Shown here piece after piece: positions 55,806-64,000 of a DNA stretch of 64,000 nucleotides. A program made the translations under genes and the position numbers. Position 1 is the stretch's first letter, and each line of letters opens with the position of its first letter. The notes below the pieces were generated by a model that did no database searches, had not been told where the DNA came from, and saw only the letters and a program-made list of their open reading frames with translations. The stretch covers positions 27,504,243 to 27,568,242 of the forward strand of contig OX419761.1 in the NCBI GenBank assembly GCA_948567375.1, written 5' to 3'. The stretch is from Lunularia cruciata (taxonomy: Eukaryota; Streptophyta; Marchantiopsida; Lunulariales; Lunulariaceae).

Positions 55806-58800
55806 GGTCTGCATACCACGCCACCAATAATGACTCTAGAGTAAGCTATATGTATGCTTTACTCCAAAATGTCCTAGCTCCTCGTGAGCATGACGGACCA
55901 ACTGTGGTCTCTGAGATGGAAGTGGTACTACTCGCACTCTACCATCCTTCCATAGACACAAAAGGTGTCTGCCTTCCAATCTCAACCCTTTGGCTTGCTG
56001 AAGAACACGGTCTCTCTCCTTGGCCCCAACTATGCCACCCACAACACCACTGCAAAGATAGTCCATCACTAAGACATCATCATGAATGTCTTGCTGAATT
56101 GTACCAATATCTTCACTCTCTGGATCTAAGACCTCAATAACTCCTCCTTTATGCGCTGAGAGAGATACCACCAAAGCCTTAGAAAATATACATAGAAAGG
56201 CAGATGCATGCCAACTTGGCACCATCTCCTCATCTGTCTTACCATGCCAACATGCTCCGGTCTGATCCTGCTGGCTGGGACATGGGATTCTACTCAACCC
56301 ATCTGCATCATGGTTCACCTCTCTAGGTCTGTGAAAACGGTGAAATCATACTCCTATAAAATCAGAGCCCATCGTGCAAGCCTCCTTAAAAGCTTGTCAG
56401 ACTCCATCAACCACTTCAGTAGCTGATGATCAGTGATAAGAGTGAAGGGGTTACCAAATAGGTAACATTGGAAATGTGCTATTGCACAAACTGCTGCCAA
56501 GCACTCTCCCTCATATGAACTATACTTTGCATCCACTGAATTGTTGGAGTGACTAGCATAGGCCACCACAAACTCCTTCCCCTCATCATCATGCTGGGTG
56601 AGCACCACTCCAAGCCCCAATATACTCCAATCAGTATGAACCTGAAATAGTCATCCTCTGCTTGGTCTCCTCAAAATAGGAGCAGATGATGTCAACCTCT
56701 CTTTGAGCTCTACAAAAGCTCTCTCCTGCTCATCTCCCCAACTCCACTCCTATGTAAGCTTGGTCAGCTTTGTCAAGGCCTTAGCAATGGCACTAAATCC
56801 TCTAACATAGCAGTGATAGAAGTTTTCCAACCCAAGGAATGCTCGCACTCTGCTCACATCTATAAGCCGAGGAATACATACAATAGCCTCCACCTTGGTC
56901 TGCTAAACACAAAGTCCTCCAAGGTAGATACTTTGACCCAAATACTCAACTTGCTCATGGAAGAACCTACACTTCCTGAGATGTAATTTGAGTCCATGAG
57001 ATCTCAACCTCTCAAACACCTCCAACAACTGTCTCTCATGCTCCTCCACAGTAGTGCTATCGACTAAAATGTCATCAACATAGCACTGAGCAAAATCCAA
57101 TCCAGCTAGGATCCTATCTATGACCCTCTGAAACTCAGCAAGAGCATTCTTTAACCCAAACGGTAAGAACCTCCACTAATATAACACATCCTTGCTGTGA
57201 GTATCAATAGCCCAGAATGTTGTCTTGGACTTATACTCCTCTCTGATCAGCAACTGATGATATCTCGCTTGAAGATCCAAAGTACTGAAGACCTTTGCAT
57301 GCCCAATCGCATCAAAAATCTCCTCCGGTGTACGCATGGCATATTGATCAACCCTGGTTTGTCGGTTGATAGGATGGTAATCTCCACTCTTCCTCCTATT
57401 TGTGTAGTTGCCATGCATATCCTTCTTGGCTGGCATCACTATTGCTGATGCATACTCTCTATGTGAAATCTCCACCAAACTAGCCTTAAAAAGGTCACTA
57501 CTCCGGCTTTGAATCAATGTCCTCTCCATCTCACTATATCGATAAGGATGTTGGAAAGCTAGTGTATTGCTAGTCAGCTCAATCCATATACTATGTCCCT
57601 TCAGAGCACCCAAATCCTTCATATTGAAGGCAAAACAACTTGTGTGGCTCCTCAAGAACCTCCAAACCTTTGTCTTTCCTCTCCATTAAGCTTGGGTCCA
57701 AGATCTGGCTCCCAAGTATCCTCTGTAACTGTAGTAGGAGTGGAAGACGTACTGACTGGCTGCTACACTGGGCCCTTGGGAGCAATAGTGTCATACTCTC
57801 GACCACTAGAGGTCCCAACCTCTATGTGAAAAACTCCCTCCACTCTGGCTGCAAGCTCCACACGTCCTCTAGCTACATCCCATGTGGACCACGGGTGTAA
57901 TCCAAGTAGCCCATGCTCACTTGGATGGACTCCAAGTAGACCACTCTCCCTAGTTGCTACTAGATGTGTTCTAAGAATACGATGTCCACTCGGTACATCA
58001 CCCTTAGCATGTGCTTGAATCCTCTTGATAGGCACAAGGCTCACAAGTGTCCGGGTGCTGATGCCTATCAAGCGCATCTTACGTTGCTCTGCAAAGCCAA
58101 GGCTCACAATCTAGATCAAACAGTTCAGGTCCATAGCCTGACCTAATACTTGATGCCTGGATGCCTCTGACACTACTGGAACAGCAATAATACCGGTGCA
58201 AAAACCCATTGCCTGCTCTCTCTCATCAGCATTGGGCTCCACCAACTGTTGTAATTGTGAGTCCCAAACAAGTCAAGGTCCTCTCTCTCAAAAAGCATGA
58301 GAGCCTGGGAAACTCATGAGTGTGGGAAATGCGGCTCTAGGCTATCCAACTAGGTTCACCACTACCATAGGTGACCTATCAGCAACTACCATTGTTTGAG
58401 ACTGACGCCCAACATCCAAGATATCATCAACAAGGATGTGGTCAAGTTGCTAGATCCCATCATAAGCACACTGTAGAACCTATGGGTAAGAGGTTTGTCC
58501 ACCAAAGACAAAGACGATAAGCCCGTGATCCCACTCTGCCAGCATCTAACAATATACCAGGTCCCATCCAAGAATGGACCTGATGTGTACTTGCCACCAC
58601 TCTGGTGTGAGAATCACCCATCAAAGGAATGTTCTCCAAAAGGTAAGCTGGAGGAACAGATTGATGAACTTGGAGATGTAGTATGCATAACATCTCCCAA
58701 AACACACTAGAACAAGGATCTTGAAGACCCAAACCACGGCCCGCACGTGTATGTTCCTAACATGGCCATCTAGAAATCACCAAGTGAATAGGCCCATGTC

Positions 58801-61800
58801 TCTCCAGATTATGCACCCCTAGTAAGGAAATGTCTGCTGGTAGGGCCTTTTGGAACCTTTGATTGCTGACATCAATAATACTCCAAATATTGATAGGCTA
58901 AGTGTGCCACATGATGTAGAGAGACTCGCCTAGCAGTCTCATCTCTCTCTACATACACGTACCTCTATACTCGTATAGCTACTTGTAATACCGTAGCTAG
59001 TTCGGTGCTAATCCCACCAAATAATTCCAATAGACATATTCCCTCTATTGGATATAGCCAAGCAATGAGTGTGGTATCTAGAGGTGTCAAAGTAATCAAC
59101 TCTGGAGACTCATCCTCACACTTATCTCTTGATGGTACAAAGGCTCCACTCCAAGCCTACTGCACCAACTGATCTGCATGCTACTGCAATGCCTCCTCTG
59201 AACTCCACAATGGAACATCCAAGGTAGATGGAACAATCCTACTCGTACTCCAATCCGAGTGATCTCCTCTGGTACTGGAGTATCCTCTACATGGGCACTC
59301 TCCTCCAACAAGTCACCAGGCCAAGTAATTGCACCACTAAAAGCTAAAATTGATGTTGCCATGGTCTTGGACTACAGTGAGCCAAGATTGCCACTACTGA
59401 AGCGTACTAGTAGGCAACATACCCATCCCTCACCAAACTGCCAACTTGATCTATAGGAGGTTGTCTCCTCCCAATAGTCAATACTGAAACCCATGGGGTA
59501 TAACACTGCTTTCCCAACTAGCACGTCATATGACTCAACTATTGTCGTAATAGCCTGAGCTCTCACCACCAAGCTATCAATCGGATGACCAGGCTGAACT
59601 TGGACAACAAGCTCTCCACATGTGATGTACTATGTAGAACCACCACCTAGAGATGTCTGGATCTGAAATGGAAACCTCTCCACATTGGTCTTCTGCAACT
59701 CCAAATTGACAATTGCAGTCTTCCCCAACATAAAGGGCTGTGCACCAGAGTCTAACAAGACTCTCTGTGGTGTATAGACCTTCCTTGAAGGTCCCACCAA
59801 ATGGAAAATCCCCCTCTGGTTATCCAATAGGACAACACCATGTGTAAACCACACTCTCTCAAAGGCTGGTCTGGCTGGCAACTCCTCCAGTCTAGTCGTT
59901 GCTGCCTATCATAAACCATTGGTTGCTGAACGGATCCCATACTCCTCAAAACCAAGTCATCTCCACTATCAACCACCTCTGCTCTAGTAGTAGGAATTGC
60001 ATCATCCCTACTCTCACACAACATGGCAACCAACTGGAACACTAGGGTTGGATCAACTCCCAATGTAAACATGTCATTGGCCAAAAACAAAGGACGTTGC
60101 ATAATTAGTTGAGCCACCCCCAACATCATGCTAGACTCAGTTTGTGTAGTAGCAGGTGGCTGACTAACAAGTAATTCATCATGTACTCCATCACCACTTA
60201 CCACACCTGCATTAGGACGTCTAGGAACCATGGATGTCATGTGTAATGCCTCATATAGTGTGAAAGACTGGGGAAGTCTGACTTGTCTCCCAACCTCTCC
60301 TCTCTGTAGGTCCAACTCTACTAATGCTCCTTTAGGCTTTAGAGCACGTATTGCACTCCTAGTCACTATTGCTAATGCATCCACCTGTGCTGCTCCACAC
60401 ATGAAGTCCAAAGCATCTCTATCACTAGCATATGAGGTGGAAGCCTCAGCACCCGAATCTGATTTCCTTTGAGCAATAGCCATACTAGCCAATCTTTGCT
60501 CCAACTGCTCAATCTGAGTAGCCATAGCTATATCAAAAGAAAGGACAGGTACTGCACCCCTACTAGGTGTAGATCCTCTACCATCACCTTTACTACCTTG
60601 TCCTCCATGAATTGGAACTCCTCTACTACCTGCCATATCAGCCCTACCACTCTGTAACTCCGGGTGTAGGTCAAAACACCGGTCACTAGTGTGACCAAAT
60701 CTGTGGCAATGCTCACATTACCTCTGTGCTGGCTATGATGCACCCGAGGTATCAAGTCCACTGCCTTGAGTACACTCTCTTTGATGGTGAGGTCCGCCAC
60801 AAGTCTAACAAGCAACACCACCACTCACCGGCTGTTGTTGACCCCAAAATGAAGGTAAGGGTCTAACTCCACTAGGCCCTCCACTCGCTCCATAAGATCT
60901 AGGTTGTCCACCCTGTCCTCAAAAACCAATTGGGCGTGGTGCACTCTGCTGCACTCTAGAAGAAGTCACAGTCGTGGATGAGGTCTCCCTACCAAATCCA
61001 GATATCATTGCTCTCTCCTCCACCATGTTGAGCTCAATATGCTCAGCCAAACCAAAGACTACAACCAAAGTGGGCAAAGTAGCCTGCAACAACATAGCAT
61101 CACAAACCCCACATTGTAACTCCCTGTCCAGTATCCCATACCAAAACTGGACTGCCTGGGCCTCAATAACTCCCTGAGTTAAACTGATCAACTGCCTCAT
61201 GCAAGTGTATGCCTTGCGTAGGCTCTCTCTAGCCTTCCATTGGAACTCTTACAAGCTCCTCAGCTTGTCAATCCGCACTCCCTAATAGTTCTACCTCAAA
61301 CACAAGAAGAACTCCACCATGGGGTTAAACCCCGATACCACACCACCTCTTGTAGTGGTACCTCCACTCATAGTAGCACTATCTCTAGCGAGTGCACCTC
61401 CACTAGCTCCACTAACACTACTTGAGCTAGAACTCCTAGGTACAACCAATCTACTCTTGGCCATTGAACCTGAAGTGATAGAGACATAGTTTGGAGACCA
61501 ATATTGTGTCCATAACTTACTCTCCTTCAAATGAGCTCTCCTGAACTCATGGTAGTCATCCATTGGCAGACTCTCTAGATGTTGAAACAACCCTTTCCAT
61601 GCCATGAAGGGTGTAAACAAAGTCTGGTTTTGCATCTACTTCAGATCACACCAACTATCAAACTCCTGGATGAAGTCATCCAACTCAATGGTACCCACTA
61701 TACCAGAGTAATGCCTAGTGCCTTTGGAGGCCCCATAAATCCTCATCCATGTCCAACAACAATGGTGCAGACACACTAAGTGCACTCTCAACCAAATCAG

Positions 61801-61870
61801 CTCCTATGTCAAACTCTAACTCAGAGTCAATCTCCTCCCTCATTAGGACCTGAGATACATGTTGATACCA

Positions 61871-62283
61871 AGTGCCACTCCAAGTAAACCCACTGTGTAC
61901 TGTAGGGCTATCTCCTTAGGAATCCCCAAAGAATTCCGTCATGACATAGTGACCGCAACCGTAAATTGCAACAACAAATCGGAACCACAAACTACAACCG
62001 CAAGTACCCCACCAAGTGCCAACACCAACTAAGCACCACACACTAATATGACTCTAATCGAGACAACTACACTAGGAGAAATGGTAACCTGTAACCTGCC
62101 ATCACAACACGCACGCTCACGGTCTGCAAGTCATCACTTCCTATCTCACCGGAGAGAAGCAAAGATAGTCTGATTGGTCATCACTCCAACCTCACTATTG
62201 AGAGCACACCAGAGCTCTAACACTCAAAGTTAGGCACCTCACACAAACGTGGTGCACAAACAGGAAGCACAAAATGGAGGGGG
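61871..62283. other. Non-coding block, possibly 5' LTR of D
   Basis: It lies directly upstream (minus strand) of the primer-site-like sequence of D, so LTR identity is expected. It has no open frame. No second copy was recognised near 46 kb, so the assignment is open. It would continue at 63053 after solo LTR G1. Confidence 0.35.
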
Positions 62284-62288
62284 TCCAA

Positions 62289-63047
62289 TGTAATACCAAG
62301 AGCTAGCCATATGATCTAGATGTGAAATTTGGTTTGGTAACATCTGGAATGATGTTATACATGATGGTCAAAATAGATCAGATAGAAGTATCACCAAAAG
62401 GGTACTTCTACTAATAGGGCAAAAAATTGAAATAGATTTGAAAACCTTAGAACCAATAGCTAGACATATGATTTGAAGGTGAGAATTGGGTTGGTAACAT
62501 CTGGAAGGATGTTACACCAGATGGACTGAATAGATCAGAAAGAGGTATCACCAAAAGGGGACTTCTACTAATAGATTTGGATTCAAAATATGCCTGAAAT
62601 CTTTGAATGCAATTTTGGAGGCCTAAATGGATGAATTAGGCCTAAAAAATGTGCACATTTCCCTTCCATCCAATGGAGGAAAGGCTGGCCTTCCCTCCCC
62701 CTACTTTGCCTTGTTGAGAGCTTTCCAACGGTACCTCACCCACTATGATTCTAAGATTCCTATAGGAAGATTCTCTAAAAGATTCCCTCTAGTCAAAGCT
62801 TGTTTGACCAAGAAGATAGGACCAGGACCAACATATCACCCATCCAAGTAAGTAATCCAAGGGTGGAGCTTGCTGACATGTCACCTATCTATGTACCTAA
62901 TCCTATGGTGGAGCTTCATTGGAGGAGATCCGCTTTGCCTATATAATAAAGAGAAGGTGCTCCTTTGGGGCATCAAAGTTTGAGTGTGAAAGTGTTTTTT
63001 TCTCATGGTGTGTTTCTCTTCAGGTCTCCTATCCTTGGAGTATTACA
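62289..63047 (+). repeat. G1: solo LTR of an unidentified family
   Basis: The 759-bp block runs TGTAATACCAAGAGC...GGAGTATTACA and is flanked by the perfect 5-bp duplication TCCAA (62284-62288, 63048-63052). A TATA-like TATATAATA near 62939, about 110 bp before the right end, gives plus orientation. The U3 contains two tandem copies of about 157 bp (from AGCTAG at 62301 and 62458). The same doublet is visible in reverse in G2. No internal element of this family is in the window. Confidence 0.88.
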
Positions 63048-63052
63048 TCCAA

Positions 63053-63622
63053 TCACAAGAAATCTAAATGAAAACCCTTCATCTCATAAAACAGCACGGG
63101 TCTCACTCTGCCACCATTTGGCATTTGCATAAGAGAAGTTCATATCTAAGTCCTAAGCTACTAGGATCTGCTCCAAATCTGGCCAAAATCTGATGTAAAA
63201 TCCAGCCAAAATCTGACGTAAACCCTAAAGTTGGCTGACCACCAAATCCTCCGTTAACTCTTCAATTGAGCCAAATTGAAAATACGGGTTTCTCCAAATC
63301 ACAAATTCACAAGAATAGCTTCCCAACTCCACCTTTAATTTTACTTTCTGAGCCCAACTTGCAACAAATTGGTCTTGCCTTCACCTCTTGAGCTCAAAAT
63401 CACAACCATTCCTCAAAATTTGCTCCTTTTGTGCTAAAAAATTGGCCGATGCTTTTGCACACCGTCTGCCTTACAGCCAAATCTCCATCAAGCAAAGAGC
63501 TTCTGCACACCAAGGAAAAACTAAACTTCAATCTAGCTACCCATGATCCACCGAGCTTGGAGATACCACCAACACTCAAAGTTCCTACACCCGATTTCCC
63601 CCTGATTTCACTTCTTTGATGT
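63053..63622. other. Non-coding block between G1 and B5
   Basis: No domain-bearing frame is seen. Short repeats such as CCAAAATCTGA with a following GTAAA occur near 63182-63226. It may be the continuation of the putative 5' LTR or flank of D, interrupted by G1. Confidence 0.3.
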
Positions 63623-64000
63623 TGTAACAATATGGAGTTTAGCGACGAATTTAGTCGGGCTTACAAAGTAGAGAATAAGACAAAATAGCCTAGAATATTC
63701 TAGAAGCATCTAAGAAGCTTCTTGGGAAGCTTCCCAACTAGTTAACTTGTGCCCTAAGTAGGTAGCTTCTAGAAAGAAGCTTCTAGAAGCTTCTATTTAG
63801 CTTAGCTTGCACGCCAAGTAGGCAGCTCCCTAGTTAACTTGGCTTGCACTCCAAAAAAACAGCTCAAGGAAGCTTCTTGAGAAGCTTCAAGGGTCTTGTA
63901 TGCTACCTATAAATACCAAGGCCAAAGCTCATGCTAGGCATTTGGAGTTTTCCCTCATTCAAGTGTCCCAATGTGAATTTCCATTCTCCTATTTCTCTCC
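63623..64000 (+). repeat. B5: family-B LTR, cut by the window edge
   Basis: It starts TGTAACAATATGGAGTTTAGC and follows the family-B LTR to about 20 bp before its expected end. A TATA box, TATAAATA, lies at 63908-63915. Upstream lie several heat-shock-element arrays. It is the least decayed family-B LTR in the window. Whether an element or only a solo LTR follows cannot be seen. Confidence 0.85.
63693..63888 (+). promoter_or_regulatory. Heat-shock-element arrays in the B5 LTR
   Basis: GAATATTCTAGAAG (63693-63706) is a perfect three-unit element, alternating GAA and TTC with 5-bp spacing. GAAGCTTCTAGAAGCTTC (63776-63793) is a perfect four-unit element. Two-unit GAAGCTTC motifs lie at 63869-63876 and 63881-63888. 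All are 20-215 bp upstream of the TATA box at 63908, the usual place for heat shock factor sites. Heat-induced LTR transcription through such sites is known for the copia element ONSEN of Arabidopsis; for this family it is inference. Confidence 0.7.

Larger units (their letters stand above)
46675..61870 (-). mobile_element. D: old Ty3/gypsy element with PHD-finger-like C-terminus, split by A1
   Basis: On the minus strand in order: a primer-site-like TGGTATCAACATG near 61870-61858; gag about 61635-60650 with a CCHC knuckle (CEHCHRFGHTSDRC near 60720-60670); protease near 59800 (VLLDSGAQPFML); reverse transcriptase 57655-56900 (CYVDDILVDS); RNase H 56620-56354 (VVAYASHSNNSVD, LITDHQLLKWLM); and integrase, whose zinc-finger region is split by A1 and continues at 48000-47401 (DFVGLLPLTVRHHWYVLVIV). 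A Cys-rich tail follows at 47165-46840. The element is broken many times. The sequence at 61871-62283 and 63053-63622 may be its 5' LTR, but no partner LTR was identified. Confidence 0.8.

Noticed and set aside
61871-63622. Calling 61871-63622 firmly as the 5' LTR of D
   Set aside because: Position fits, but no matching copy was found at the other end of D, and G1 interrupts the block. Left as a possibility only.
63693-63888. GAAGCTTC motifs as mere repeated restriction-site words
   Set aside because: The three- and four-unit arrays keep strict 5-bp alternation of GAA and TTC upstream of a TATA box, and the core is conserved in diverged copies, so a heat-shock-element reading is better, though unproven.

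Overview
This 64 kb window looks like repeat-rich, AT-rich nuclear DNA of a land plant. A plant-type U4 snRNA fragment, Ty3/gypsy chromoviruses primed by initiator-Met tRNA, a Ty3/gypsy family with an Asp-tRNA-like primer site and a Ty1/copia relic all fit that. I cannot name the species; a non-seed plant is possible but unproven. I found no convincing host protein-coding gene. Almost everything recognisable is mobile DNA or its remains.

Layout. 1-4970: AT-rich DNA with no gene, simple repeats and one strong hairpin. 4975-7410: old Ty1/copia relic (minus) with a 3'-truncated U4 snRNA copy beside its pol end. 7411-13680: no gene, several inverted and tandem repeats. 13690-16400: decayed minus-strand element (F) coding for a globular domain followed by coiled coil. 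16430-22195: AT-rich, one probable MITE. 22196-26060: two rearranged remnants of a chromovirus family (B3 plus, B4 minus) meeting tail to tail. 26065-42075: a deeply nested stack. An old gypsy copy (A2, minus) holds a solo LTR (G2) and a chromovirus (B2). B2 holds a second chromovirus (B1) and a 3.8 kb insertion without LTRs (C). 42270-45444: a plus-strand remnant (E) split by a family-A solo LTR (A3). 45445-46674: tandem array. 46675-61870: old minus-strand gypsy (D) with a PHD-finger-like tail, split by a very young gypsy (A1, 48006-55805) that looks whole and has identical LTRs. 62289-63047: solo LTR G1. 63623-64000: chromovirus LTR B5, cut by the window edge.

Points that stand out: (i) element C, a 3.8 kb insertion with a clean 5-bp target duplication and TG...CA ends but no LTRs and no reverse transcriptase, whose protein is related to decayed element F; (ii) family-B LTRs with canonical heat-shock-element arrays upstream of the TATA box, hinting at heat-induced transcription; (iii) a PHD-finger-like region after the integrase of D; (iv) a zinc-knuckle reading frame ahead of gag-pol in family A, recognisable in both copies; (v) family-A LTR ends that are best read as GT...CA, from two independent insertions; (vi) the U4 fragment joined to a copia relic.

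Insertion order from nesting: A2 is older than B2 and G2; B2 is older than B1 and C; E is older than A3; D is older than A1. All calls come from reading the sequence; no database search was possible.
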